Assembly (NCBI RefSeq): GCF_039904985.1
Contig: NZ_CP157005.1
Location: 3,553,501 to 3,617,500 of the forward strand
Source of the DNA: Methylomonas sp. AM2-LC
GTDB lineage: Bacteria > Pseudomonadota > Gammaproteobacteria > Methylococcales > Methylomonadaceae
DNA: 64,000 nucleotides
Reading direction: 5' to 3'
The position numbers and the translations under genes were made by a program. Numbering within the stretch: the first letter of the stretch is position 1; each line of letters begins with the position of its first letter. This document shows positions 43,820 to 53,110 of the stretch, piece after piece. The notes beneath the pieces are model-generated. The model was not told where the DNA came from, made no database searches, and worked only from the letters and a program-made list of their open reading frames with translations.

Positions 43820-46800
43820 TTATGAGAACTCCTCGTGCCAAACCTTTTCCAAGCGATGCACAGAGACTGGGTAAGCCGTTTTCAGTTGCTGTGCAAACAA
43901 AGATACGCGCAATTCTTCTAACTGCCAACGAAAAGTATCGCGTTCCGGGTTTGGCAAACCCACTTTTATTTGTTTTTGCACCGCTTGCCAATAATGCTGC
44001 CAAAGTCTATTAAGCCCCGCCACATCCGGCGTATCCGGCTTTTGTTTTTCCAGACGGAAGGCTATGGCCTTTAGGTAACGTGGCATAGCCTGTAATTGCG
44101 CAAAGGGCGTATGACGAACAAAGCCTTTATACACCAAACACGCCAGCTGCCGATTAACATCGGCTTGCAATGCTGCCGTAATGCCGGGTTGCTGCAATCG
44201 CTGCTGTATCTGTTGGTAGTTTGCCATGATTTCTGTCATTTGCTTACCCACCTCTTGTGCCAACAGTAGCAAACTAGGTTTTTGTTTCTGTAATACCATC
44301 TCAAACTGTTGTTGGGTGCGGGTACTGGACTGTTCCACAAAATTACTGCTAAAAATCTGAAATAATAAATCTTGTTTAAAATCGCCACCCGCACGATTGC
44401 TTAACAATGGATGGGCAGTTAACTGTTGATAAACTAATTGTAGCGGTGCGCTGACGTTGCTATTCTTTATTATAAACTGGGCTTCTTTTCGGCACTGTAG
44501 CTGAAACAAGCGCGTTAAACCGACAAAATGCGTAGCGTCGGCTTTAGCTTGCGTATCCATTATTTTTACACCGACACTTTCTCCCTCATCAATGATGGCA
44601 GGATAGCCGATAAAACTTTGACCTTTCTGCATAAACTGCATTGTTTCTGGTAAGTCTGCAAAAGCCCAGGCAATACAAGCGGTATATTGCATTTCTTCTT
44701 CAGCCAGTTTGGCAAAACTATCATCTGCCTTGCTGGCATATTCGGCCTGTAATTTGGCCAGATTGCGACCGTAACCCAAAGCTTTGCCTTGCTCGTCTAC
44801 CACCCGAAAATTCATTTTCAAATGCTCAGGCACACTCTCCGGTTGCCATTCATTCAAGGGTATGGACTCACCGCTAATTTTGCGCAAACGACCACTTAAC
44901 CAATCAAACAAGGAACCTTTAAAATCCGGTTCTATTTCCAAACATTGTTTAGCGGTTTGCGGTACCGGTACAAAATGCTTGCGTGAATGCTTGGGTAAGG
45001 CTTTAATTAAAGCCACCACTTTTTCTTCCAGCATACCCGGTACTAACCAATCGAAAGGGGTGGTACGAATTTGATTAAGTTGATGTACTGGGATAATAGC
45101 AGTAACCCCATCCTCATCATGTCCCGGCTCAAAGCGATAATGCAGTTCGATCGTTAAGTCGCCCACTTTTTTGCTGTCAGGAAAATCCCAATCGCTGATT
45201 TGTCCCTCTTCGTGACGAGTTAAGTCTGCCTTGCTTAAAAATAAAAATTGCGGCTGGGTTTTTTCTATACTTTTACGCCATTGATCCAGAGTGATGCCAT
45301 TAACCACTTCAGGTGGCAGCTTTTTATCATAAAAGGCATACAACCATTGTTCATCTTCCACCAAATCGACACGTCGACCTTTGTGTTGGATATAACCCAC
45401 CTCTTCCAGCAGTTTTTCATTGGCCTTATAAAAAGGCGCATTGCTATGATAATCGTGGTTAACCAGCGCATGACTAATAAACATTTGTCGTGCCGCTTTG
45501 GCATCCACATTTTCATAAGGCACTTTACGTTTGGCCTGCAAGGTTAAGCCATATAATAAGGTACGTTCATAAACACCGCTGCGACCGGCATTTTTTTCCC
45601 AATGTGGATCGTAGTAGTTATGTTTAACTAAATGTTGAGCGCAAGCTTCAACCCATTCCGGCTCTATTTTGGCTACCATGCGCGCATAGACTTTACTGGT
45701 TTCAACCTGCTCTGCAGCCATTATCCATTTCGGTTTGGCTTTATGCTGTCCGGAACCGGGAAAAATGAAAAACTTTAAGCCCCTGGCACCCAGATATTCA
45801 TATTGTTCATGCCGAAATCCAATATTGGATAATAAGCCCGGTAACAAAGCGCAATGGATTTGTAAGTAATTGGCTGGATTGTCATTAAATTTAAGTTTTA
45901 AATCACCACGCACCACTTGCATGATTTGCGCATGAATATCAAACCATTCGCGCATGCGGATATAAGATAAAAAATTATCCTGACAATATTTGCGCAATTT
46001 ACTGTTAGACAGGTGTTTTTTCTGCTCTTCAAACTTGGTCCAGATATTTAACAAACTTAAAAAATCGGAATCTTCTGCTTTAAATTGCGCATGCTTGGCT
46101 TCTGCTTGCGGCATTTTATCGGCTGGTTTTTCGCGCGGATCCTGAATACTCAAAGCTGAAACAATAATGGCCACTTCCGTCAAACTGGATTGCTCGGCAG
46201 CGGCTAATAGCATCCTGGCCAGTTTTGGGTCAGTCGGAATTTTCGCCAACTGCCGACCGGTTGTCGTTAGCTGACCTTGTTTATCCAACGCATCCACTTC
46301 AAACAGCGAGTTCTTGCCGTCGCGAATCATTTTGTCATCTGGCGGCTCGACAAAAGGAAAGTCTTCAATATCGCCCAGCTTTAAAGCTGCCATCTGTAAA
46401 ATAACCGCCGAGAGATTGGTACGCAAAATTTCCGGTTCGGTAAATTCGGGTCGGGCGAAATAATCCTCTTTGGAATACAGGCGTATGCAAATACCTTCGG
46501 CTACCCGCCCGCAGCGCCCGGCACGTTGATTGGCACTGGCCTGCGATATACGTTCTATAGGCAGACGTTGAATTTTACTACGATGACTGTAACGACTGAT
46601 GCGGGCATGACCAGAATCGATCACGCAACGGATGCCTGGCACAGTGAGTGAGGTTTCTGCCACGTTGGTGGCTAACACAATTCGTGGTTTGTTGCCTTGC
46701 GGCTTAAACACCCGGTCTTGTTCGCTTACACTCAGTTTGGAATATAAAGGTAATATTTCATAGCGATTGCTATGATGATGCTTACGCAAAGCCTCTGTGG

Positions 46801-47716
46801 TTTCACGAATTTCGTGCTCACCACTTAAAAAAATCAGGATATCGCCTTGAATATCCCTATGTAATTCATCCACCGCATCTAAAATGGCCTGTTGCAAATC
46901 GGCGGCCGTTTCATCGTCTTCTTCAATCAACTCTATGGGACGATAGCGAATATCAACCGGAAAAGTGCGCCCTGAGACATTGACAATCGGCGCTTGATTA
47001 AAATGATTGGAAAAACGCTCTGGATCGATGGTGGCTGAAGTAATAATCAGTTTTAAATCTGGGCGTTTGGGTAACAGCCATTTCAGATAGCCCAACAAAA
47101 AGTCGATATTTAAACTGCGTTCGTGAGCCTCATCAATAATTAAAGTATCGTACTGATTAAGATAAGGATCATGCTGTGATTCTGCCAGCAAGATACCATC
47201 GGTCATTAATTTAACCAGAGATTGCTCATGGGTTTTATCATAAAACCGCACTTTATAGCCCACCGCCTGACCAATAGTTTGCCCCAGTTCTTCAGCAATA
47301 CGATCTGCCACCGTGCGCGCAGCAATGCGCCTCGGTTGGGTATGACCAATCAAACCACTCACACCCCGACCGATTTCCAGACAGATCTTCGGTAATTGTG
47401 TGGTTTTACCGGAGCCAGTTTCGCCACAGATAATAGTTACCTGATGCTGTTGGATCAAAGCCGCTATCTCATCCTTTTTAGCGGTAACAGGCAAATCCGG
47501 GTAATTAATCTGCGGCACTGTGGCACGGCGTTGCTGACAACGCGCTTGCGATTGCTCGATTTTAGTTGCCAACGCATTTAGCAATGACTCGGGCTGTTTC
47601 ACTTTCTTAAGTTCACCACGTAAACGCTGCACTTGGCGCTTAAGTCCATGCTTATCCACACTCATGCACTGCTCAATACGTAGTGATAATTGATTTAATT
47701 GTTCTGGGTAATCCAT
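43820..47716 (-). CDS. hrpA: ATP-dependent RNA helicase HrpA
   Basis: From the ATG at 47716 the protein has 1298 residues, matching E. coli HrpA at about 1300. A TTG at 47740 would add eight residues. It has Walker A (GETGSGKTTQLPK), DEAH box (IIDEAHERSLN), SATI motif, the RecA-2 motifs TNVAETSLTVPGI and QRAGRCGRV, the HA2/OB region and the long DUF3418 C-terminal part. DEAH helicases of this type act in RNA metabolism and ribosome rescue. No truncation was seen. Confidence 0.96.
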   Translation of the reverse strand: MDYPEQLNQLSLRIEQCMSVDKHGLKRQVQRLRGELKKVKQPESLLNALATKIEQSQARCQQRRATVPQINYPDLPVTAKKDEIAALIQQHQVTIICGETGSGKTTQLPKICLEIGRGVSGLIGHTQPRRIAARTVADRIAEELGQTIGQAVGYKVRFYDKTHEQSLVKLMTDGILLAESQHDPYLNQYDTLIIDEAHERSLNIDFLLGYLKWLLPKRPDLKLIITSATIDPERFSNHFNQAPIVNVSGRTFPVDIRYRPIELIEEDDETAADLQQAILDAVDELHRDIQGDILIFLSGEHEIRETTEALRKHHHSNRYEILPLYSKLSVSEQDRVFKPQGNKPRIVLATNVAETSLTVPGIRCVIDSGHARISRYSHRSKIQRLPIERISQASANQRAGRCGRVAEGICIRLYSKEDYFARPEFTEPEILRTNLSAVILQMAALKLGDIEDFPFVEPPDDKMIRDGKNSLFEVDALDKQGQLTTTGRQLAKIPTDPKLARMLLAAAEQSSLTEVAIIVSALSIQDPREKPADKMPQAEAKHAQFKAEDSDFLSLLNIWTKFEEQKKHLSNSKLRKYCQDNFLSYIRMREWFDIHAQIMQVVRGDLKLKFNDNPANYLQIHCALLPGLLSNIGFRHEQYEYLGARGLKFFIFPGSGQHKAKPKWIMAAEQVETSKVYARMVAKIEPEWVEACAQHLVKHNYYDPHWEKNAGRSGVYERTLLYGLTLQAKRKVPYENVDAKAARQMFISHALVNHDYHSNAPFYKANEKLLEEVGYIQHKGRRVDLVEDEQWLYAFYDKKLPPEVVNGITLDQWRKSIEKTQPQFLFLSKADLTRHEEGQISDWDFPDSKKVGDLTIELHYRFEPGHDEDGVTAIIPVHQLNQIRTTPFDWLVPGMLEEKVVALIKALPKHSRKHFVPVPQTAKQCLEIEPDFKGSLFDWLSGRLRKISGESIPLNEWQPESVPEHLKMNFRVVDEQGKALGYGRNLAKLQAEYASKADDSFAKLAEEEMQYTACIAWAFADLPETMQFMQKGQSFIGYPAIIDEGESVGVKIMDTQAKADATHFVGLTRLFQLQCRKEAQFIIKNSNVSAPLQLVYQQLTAHPLLSNRAGGDFKQDLLFQIFSSNFVEQSSTRTQQQFEMVLQKQKPSLLLLAQEVGKQMTEIMANYQQIQQRLQQPGITAALQADVNRQLACLVYKGFVRHTPFAQLQAMPRYLKAIAFRLEKQKPDTPDVAGLNRLWQHYWQAVQKQIKVGLPNPERDTFRWQLEELRVSLFAQQLKTAYPVSVHRLEKVWHEEFS

Positions 47717-47980
47717 TAAACGGGCAGGTAAATAAAACAATTATACAGCTTGCTGGTTCTGGAATAATTTCCATTGCTGTAAATATGTTTGCGAGGTAGA
47801 AAATTTAGGTCAGTTTCGGCGAGTGGGATAAGGTTTTGCTAACCAAACAGACACCTTAACTTGCCTAAAACCGCTTTACACTCTAACCCAATCCTGATAA
47901 GCTATTGATATTAAGGATTTATAGTTAATTAAATCGTAACCATTTCCAGCTAAGCATTTATAATTTAAAATCAACAGGCT

Positions 47981-47988
47981 GTAGGATG
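47981..47988 (+). repeat. Left fragment of interrupted palindromic repeat (copy 4)
   Basis: GTAGGATG stands immediately left of the insertion element. Joined to 49481-49540 it rebuilds a full copy of the repeat (GTAGGATG plus TGCTGAACGAAGTG and so on), so the element has inserted within the repeat terminus. Confidence 0.75.
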
Positions 47989-48062
47989 ATGGCATGGACT
48001 TCTCCCCACCCCTAACGGTGTCATAATGCACCTGGCAAATAAACAAGGGTAAGGAGAAATCC

Positions 48063-49097
48063 ATGATCAAGAATAACGTAATTGGTTTAGATTTAGCAAA
48101 AAACATTTTTCATCTGGTGAGTTTTAATGCTGAACTGAAACAGATTAAAAAGAAAGTAAAGCGAGCGGATTTATTGTCGTACATAGCGAACTTGCCAGTC
48201 AGTATCATTGGTATGGAAGCCTGTGGAGGCTCGCATTATTGGGCGCGAGAAATCAAGAAACTGGGGCATGAAGTGGTATTGCTGAATGCCCGTTATGTGA
48301 AAGGGTTTGTGGTGGGCAATAAAAATGATTATAACGATGCAGAGGCTATTTGGACGGCAACACACCAACCGAAAAGACGAACAGTTTCGCTTAAGACGCT
48401 TGAGCAGCAAGATATTCAAATGCTGCATCGATTGCGTCAAAGTACAGTGGATGAACGGACGGCGGTGGCGAATCGAATTCGGGGTTTTTTAGGTGAGTGG
48501 GGAATTGTGCTGCCTATAGGCATCAATCAGCTCAGAACGCACCTCACTGAAATTATTGAAGATGCTGAGAATGGTTTAAGCGTGATCAGTCGAAATCTGT
48601 TTGCCAAACAGCTTGAAAAACTCAAGGAATTGGATAAAACGATCAAAGAGTATGATAAGCAGATTGATCAACTCTGTATTCAGAGCGAATTATGTCAACG
48701 ATTTGTAGAGGTTCCAGGTATAGGAGCCATTACGGCTACTATGGCTGCATCGGATATAGGGGACGGTAAAGGCTATACCAAAAGCAAAAATTATGCAGCC
48801 AGTTTAGGCATTGTACCCAAACAGCACACGAGTGGTGACAAGGTGGTGTTGTTGGGTATCAGTAAACGAGGTAATGGCTATCTGCGAACTTTACTGATTC
48901 ACGGCGCCCGATCAGTCTTGAAAAACTGCCAAGGTAAAACAGACTCGCTAAGTCGATGGTTGCAGGCGCTAATTGAACGACGTGGTTTTAACAAAGCGGC
49001 CGTCGCACTGGCCAATAAAAATGCCCGAATTTTGTGGGTAATGGCTACACAAAATAAGAGGTATGAGGTTAGGTCCGCCGATGTAGTCATGTCGTAG
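48063..49097 (+). CDS. IS110/IS1111-family DEDD transposase
   Basis: Protein of 344 residues. The N-terminal RuvC-like DEDD domain shows GLDLAKNIFHLV (first Asp), IGMEACGGSHYWARE (Glu) and KNDYNDAEAIW (Asp pair). A coiled middle follows, then the C-terminal transposase domain with VPGIGAITATMAASDIGDG, SLGIVPKQHTSGDKVVLLGISKRGNGYLRTLLIHGARSV holding the conserved Ser, and the closing NKAAVALANKNARILWVM. It moves the element using a guide RNA made from a non-coding end. It is full length and probably functional. AAGGAG lies 5 bp before the ATG. Confidence 0.95.
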   Translation: MIKNNVIGLDLAKNIFHLVSFNAELKQIKKKVKRADLLSYIANLPVSIIGMEACGGSHYWAREIKKLGHEVVLLNARYVKGFVVGNKNDYNDAEAIWTATHQPKRRTVSLKTLEQQDIQMLHRLRQSTVDERTAVANRIRGFLGEWGIVLPIGINQLRTHLTEIIEDAENGLSVISRNLFAKQLEKLKELDKTIKEYDKQIDQLCIQSELCQRFVEVPGIGAITATMAASDIGDGKGYTKSKNYAASLGIVPKQHTSGDKVVLLGISKRGNGYLRTLLIHGARSVLKNCQGKTDSLSRWLQALIERRGFNKAAVALANKNARILWVMATQNKRYEVRSADVVMS

Positions 49098-49460
49098 CGT
49101 GTAGGCCGGGTTATCCACGCCTTACCCAACACCTACACGTGATAGAAGGGTTCCGGTGTTGGGTAAGGCGTGGATAACCCTCAGTTGATATGATTAAAAG
49201 TGAATGGTGTAACACAGAGTAAAACAGATTGCGGAGGCAAGTAAATCCAATTGATGATAACAACAGGTCAGACCGGTGCTATTTATCCCGTTCAAGCACA
49301 TAGATTTTAAAAATCGTTAGGATGTTTGTGGAAATAGCGCGCGAATACGTTCATCAAGGTTCAGTGGTTAAATTAATCAACCTCTAATTGAAACCGAATA
49401 TATGGCGGCAATCTTGATTACTTTTGAAATCATTCATTTTGGTAAAATTTGTCTTGCAAT
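49098..49460 (+). ncRNA. Candidate seekRNA/bridge RNA region of the IS1111 element
   Basis: In the IS1111 group the guide RNA is encoded in the right non-coding end. Here that region starts with a perfect 26-bp hairpin (arms 49108-49133 and 49155-49180, 21-nt loop) plus an alternative CGTGTAGG/CCTACACG pairing (49098-49105 and 49132-49139). Further on, TAGGATGT at 49318-49325 equals the top strand of the target's left side, and CGTTCA (49348-49353) or GTTCAG (49359-49364) is antisense to the target's right side. This sense-then-antisense order is what a target-binding loop should show. The exact RNA ends are not determined. Confidence 0.5.
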
Positions 49461-49480
49461 AGGGGGGAAGTCCATATATG

Positions 49481-49540
49481 TGCTGAACGAAGTGATGCGC
49501 ATCTGTCGCGATTGACGCGACGCCTAATGTCTACACCTAT
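49481..49540 (+). repeat. Right part of interrupted palindromic repeat (copy 4)
   Basis: TGCTGAACGAAGTGATGCGCATC continuing to CTACACCTAT matches the repeats at 41381 and 41887 and directly abuts the right end of the insertion element. The rest of the gap to 49674 carries the ybiT promoter; nothing else was recognised. Confidence 0.75.
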
Positions 49541-49674
49541 AAAACTTTCTTTTACGCTGAACAGTTACTCTATATTAAGGATACTCTAAATACTCTCGGG
49601 TAGACAGTTTACTGGCCTCCCCTGCCCTTTACCCCCGCATTAAACTCTGACTTTTTTATTCTCCGGATATTATT

Positions 49675-51261
49675 TTGATTTCTACAGCCAACATCACCAT
49701 GCAATTTGGGGCTAAACCCCTGTTTGAAAACATTTCTGTCAAATTTGGCGACGGTAACCGCTACGGCCTGATTGGTGCCAATGGTTGCGGTAAATCCACG
49801 CTGATGAAAATACTCAGCGGCGATCTGGAACCCTCTGCAGGAAATGTCAGTATTGGCCCCAATGAACGCATTGGTAATTTGCGTCAGGATCAGTTTGCTT
49901 TCGAAGAATTCACCGTGATTGACACGGTGATTATGGGACACAAGGAATTATGGGCGGTTAAGCAGGAACGCGACAGAATTTATGCCTTGCCGGACATGTC
50001 GGAAGAAGAAGGCATGAAAGTGGCAGAACTGGAAGTTGAATTTGCCGAAATGGATGGCTATACCGCCGAATCCAGAGCGGGTGAATTACTGTTAGGTCTG
50101 GAGATTCCGGTGGAGCAACATTTTGGCCTGATGAGTGCAGTTGCCCCCGGTTGGAAACTGAGGGTGTTACTGGCACAGGCCTTGTTTGCCAATCCAGATA
50201 TCATGTTACTGGATGAGCCTACCAACAATCTGGATATTAACACCATACGTTGGCTGGAAGACTTACTCAATGATCGCGAATGCACCATGATTATTATTTC
50301 GCATGATCGGCATTTTCTCAATAGTGTCTGTACGCATATGGCCGATTTGGATTATGGTGAATTGCGTGTTTATCCTGGCAATTATGATGATTACATGACA
50401 GCAGTTACCGAAGTTCGTGAACGCTTGCTATCGGGCAATGCCAAGAAAAAGGCACAAATTGCCGAATTACAAACCTTTGTCAGCCGTTTTTCTGCTAATG
50501 CTTCTAAGGCTAAACAAGCCACTTCTCGCGCCAAACAGCTGGAAAAAATCAAACTGGATGAAGTTAAACCTTCCAGCCGGGTTAACCCGTTTATTCGCTT
50601 CGACCAAAGCAAAAAACTGCATCGTCTAGCGTTGGAAGTGCAAGATCTGGGTAAAGGTTATGGCGAGAAACCACTGTTTGAAAACTTAAACTTGATGATA
50701 CCCGTCGGTGAAAGAGTAGCGGTCATTGGTCCAAATGGTATTGGTAAATCCACCCTGCTAAAAACTCTGGTTGGTGATCTGACAGCGGATACTGGCTTGG
50801 TTAAATGGTCAGAAAACTCTGAAATTGGTTATTATGCACAAGATCATGCCGAAGATTTTGCCGAAGATTTGAGCTTAATTGACTGGATGGGACAATGGCG
50901 TAAAGAATCTGACGATGATCAAGCCATACGCGGCACTTTAGGCCGACTGTTGTTCTCGCAGGATGACATAGGTAAATCAGTTAAAGTGCTGTCCGGTGGT
51001 GAACAGGGTCGCATGATTTTTGGTAAATTAATTTTACAAAAAAACAATATCATGGTGTTGGATGAACCGACCAATCACTTGGATATGGAGTCTATAGAGT
51101 CCTTAAATACGGCATTGGAAAACTATCCTGGCACACTGATATTTGTCAGTCATGACCGTGAGTTTGTTTCCTCGCTAGCCACGCGCATTATTGAACTAAC
51201 GCCCAAAGGTATAGTGGACTTTAACGGTAATTATGAAGACTATTTGAACAGTCTGGCTTAA
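49675..51261 (+). CDS. ybiT: ABC-F family ATPase YbiT
   Basis: Protein of 528 residues starting at TTG. The start [24 protein letters not shown] aligns with YbiT. It holds two ATPase cassettes: Walker [10 protein letters not shown] and GPNGIGKST, and Walker [12 protein letters not shown] and [10 protein letters not shown]. The first signature is degenerate ([14 protein letters not shown]), as usual for YbiT, and the second is [10 protein letters not shown] charged linker with [14 protein letters not shown] lies between them. ABC-F proteins lack membrane parts and bind the ribosome E site to regulate or rescue translation. Confidence 0.93.
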   Translation: MISTANITMQFGAKPLFENISVKFGDGNRYGLIGANGCGKSTLMKILSGDLEPSAGNVSIGPNERIGNLRQDQFAFEEFTVIDTVIMGHKELWAVKQERDRIYALPDMSEEEGMKVAELEVEFAEMDGYTAESRAGELLLGLEIPVEQHFGLMSAVAPGWKLRVLLAQALFANPDIMLLDEPTNNLDINTIRWLEDLLNDRECTMIIISHDRHFLNSVCTHMADLDYGELRVYPGNYDDYMTAVTEVRERLLSGNAKKKAQIAELQTFVSRFSANASKAKQATSRAKQLEKIKLDEVKPSSRVNPFIRFDQSKKLHRLALEVQDLGKGYGEKPLFENLNLMIPVGERVAVIGPNGIGKSTLLKTLVGDLTADTGLVKWSENSEIGYYAQDHAEDFAEDLSLIDWMGQWRKESDDDQAIRGTLGRLLFSQDDIGKSVKVLSGGEQGRMIFGKLILQKNNIMVLDEPTNHLDMESIESLNTALENYPGTLIFVSHDREFVSSLATRIIELTPKGIVDFNGNYEDYLNSLA

Positions 51262-51288
51262 AAAGCTGCAATTTTATCTAACATTTAG

Positions 51289-51319
51289 ACACTAGGGGCA
51301 AAAGGTTTGTCCCTAGTGT
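51289..51319. terminator. Bidirectional terminator between ybiT and the GGDEF-EAL regulator
   Basis: ACACTAGGG (51289-51297) pairs exactly with CCCTAGTGT (51311-51319) in the 64-bp gap between convergent genes, followed by a short T stretch on the plus strand. Position and symmetry support a shared terminator. Confidence 0.6.
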
Positions 51320-51325
51320 TTCCCC

Positions 51326-53110
51326 TCAAACTTGATTTTCTATGTATTTAGCGATAACCACCTGAATTTCTGACGCGGGTAACGGCTTGCTCATAAAAAA
51401 ACCCTGCACTTCCAAACAGTGCTTATTTTTCAGGAATGCCAGCTCACTAGCATTCTCTACACCTTCTGCAATCACATTCATACTCATTCCTTCAGCCATA
51501 GCAATGATAGCAACCACCACTGCGGCGTTTTTGCTATCGTATTCAATATTACGTATAAAACTTTGGTCAATCTTCAAACGGTTTATTGGAAAATGTTTCA
51601 GGCGACTCAAACTGGAATAACCTGTTCCAAAATCATCAATCGCCAGTTGTACACCTATTTTACTTAGGGTATTCAAAGTATCAAGGACAATAGCCTCGTC
51701 ATTTATCAAAACAGATTCAGTTAATTCCAATTCCAGCATTTGAGGCAGGACACCGGTTTCATTGAGTATACTCGCCACTAGCTCGGTAAATCCTTTATGC
51801 AGAAATTGCATTGCAGAAACATTAACGGCTACTCGACAAATCGGTACACCTTGCTCTTGCCAGCGTTTAAACTGGTAGCAGGCCGTGCGCAACACCCATT
51901 CGCCAATACTGATGATCAGACCCGAATCCTCTGCAAGCGGGATAAATACAGCTGGTGAAATGCGCCCAAACTCCTGATTATCCCAGCGTAACAACGCCTC
52001 TACTCCACAACAACAATCAGCCGATAAATCATATTGCGGCTGATAATGCAGTTCAAGCTCACCACGTTCGATGGCTTTACGCAGCTGATTTTCCATATTA
52101 AGTCGTTGTAATGCTGTTTCGGACATCTCTGCAGTAAAGTAGCGATATTCGTTACCACCCTCACGTTTAGCATAGTACATTGCCAAATCAGCGTTTTTTA
52201 ATAGTTCTTCAGAGTTTTTGCCGTCATGCGGGTATATTGCAATACCAATACTGGTGGTAGAATACAGTTCATGCTCACCAAAAATTAATGGTTTGGAAAG
52301 ATTGCTAAGTATACGTTCAGCAACTATCGCAGCATCCGCATTACTCTGGACTCCCGCTAACAGTACGGTAAATTCATCACCACCCAACCTAGCAATTGCA
52401 TCGCCTTCACGTGTAGTACCGCTCCGTATCAAGGCATCACAAGCTCTGATACTATTGCGTAGTTCGTCACTGGTTTTTTGTAGAACCAAATCGCCAAGCT
52501 GGTGGCCCAGAGTGTCATTAATACGTTTAAAGCCATCCAAATCAAGAAACAACACCGCTAATTTCAGACTTTTGCGTTCTGCCAAGGCTACCATACACTT
52601 TAAATGCTCCTTGAAAAACTCGCGATTTGGCAACTGGGTAAGACTATCGAAATAGGCCATACGATGTAAACGTCGCTCGCTTTCGACAAGGTTATTAGTG
52701 GTTTTTGCCGCTCTTAACATATAACGTACCCGATGACCTAACAGCGACAAATTAATTGGTTTGGTAATAAAATCTGTCGCTCCTGCATCATAAGCACGAT
52801 TAATTGATTCTATATCATCCAAACCGGTCATCATCAGTACCGGAATATTTAACGTATCCGGGAGTTGCCTAAACGCTATGCAAGTTGCAAAGCCATCCAT
52901 ACCATCTGGCATCATGACATCCAGCAAAATTGCATGCGCCCCCTTTTCAACAAATAGTTGCAAGCCTTCTTCTCCACTGCCTGCTTCGCTAGCATTTAAT
53001 CCGACCGCTTTTAGCGCAGCGACTACCATCAAACGAATCATGGAATCATCATCAATTACGATAATGTGGGGTTGGTCATTCATATATCTGCTTTCCTGAG
53101 ATGTATTCAT
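51326..53110 (-). CDS. Response regulator REC-GGDEF-EAL
   Basis: Protein of 594 residues. The receiver (about 14-132) has IIVIDDDSM, phospho-acceptor Asp in ILLDVMMPDG and Lys in FITKPINL. The GGDEF motif (RLGGDEFTVLL) lies near 240 and EAL (VEALLRW) near 372, with AVNVSAMQF, LELTESVLI, DDFGTGYSS, LKIDQSFI and AEGVEN. Both catalytic domains appear intact. The ATG at 53110 overlaps the kinase stop; a second ATG at 53083 has a better ribosome-binding site. It is the probable output of the hybrid kinase encoded directly upstream. Confidence 0.94.
   Translation of the reverse strand: MNTSQESRYMNDQPHIIVIDDDSMIRLMVVAALKAVGLNASEAGSGEEGLQLFVEKGAHAILLDVMMPDGMDGFATCIAFRQLPDTLNIPVLMMTGLDDIESINRAYDAGATDFITKPINLSLLGHRVRYMLRAAKTTNNLVESERRLHRMAYFDSLTQLPNREFFKEHLKCMVALAERKSLKLAVLFLDLDGFKRINDTLGHQLGDLVLQKTSDELRNSIRACDALIRSGTTREGDAIARLGGDEFTVLLAGVQSNADAAIVAERILSNLSKPLIFGEHELYSTTSIGIAIYPHDGKNSEELLKNADLAMYYAKREGGNEYRYFTAEMSETALQRLNMENQLRKAIERGELELHYQPQYDLSADCCCGVEALLRWDNQEFGRISPAVFIPLAEDSGLIISIGEWVLRTACYQFKRWQEQGVPICRVAVNVSAMQFLHKGFTELVASILNETGVLPQMLELELTESVLINDEAIVLDTLNTLSKIGVQLAIDDFGTGYSSLSRLKHFPINRLKIDQSFIRNIEYDSKNAAVVVAIIAMAEGMSMNVIAEGVENASELAFLKNKHCLEVQGFFMSKPLPASEIQVVIAKYIENQV

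Larger units (their letters stand above)
47989..49480 (+). mobile_element. IS1111-type insertion sequence (IS110 family)
   Basis: About 1492 bp. Subterminal inverted repeats are visible: ATGGACTTCTCCCCA at 47994-48008, and its near complement at 49461-49475 (13 of 15 match). Each is about five bases inside the deduced ends. Ends were set by the rebuilt target repeat; because ATG occurs at both junctions the limits could shift three bases left. There is no target duplication, as expected for this family. It contains one DEDD transposase gene, then about 380 bp of non-coding right end with strong secondary structure. Confidence 0.85.

Noticed and set aside
49108..49180. Perfect 26-bp hairpin as a simple terminator of the transposase gene
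   Set aside because: No T-run follows on either side and it lies in the region expected to encode the guide RNA, so a structural-RNA role or captured repeat is more likely.
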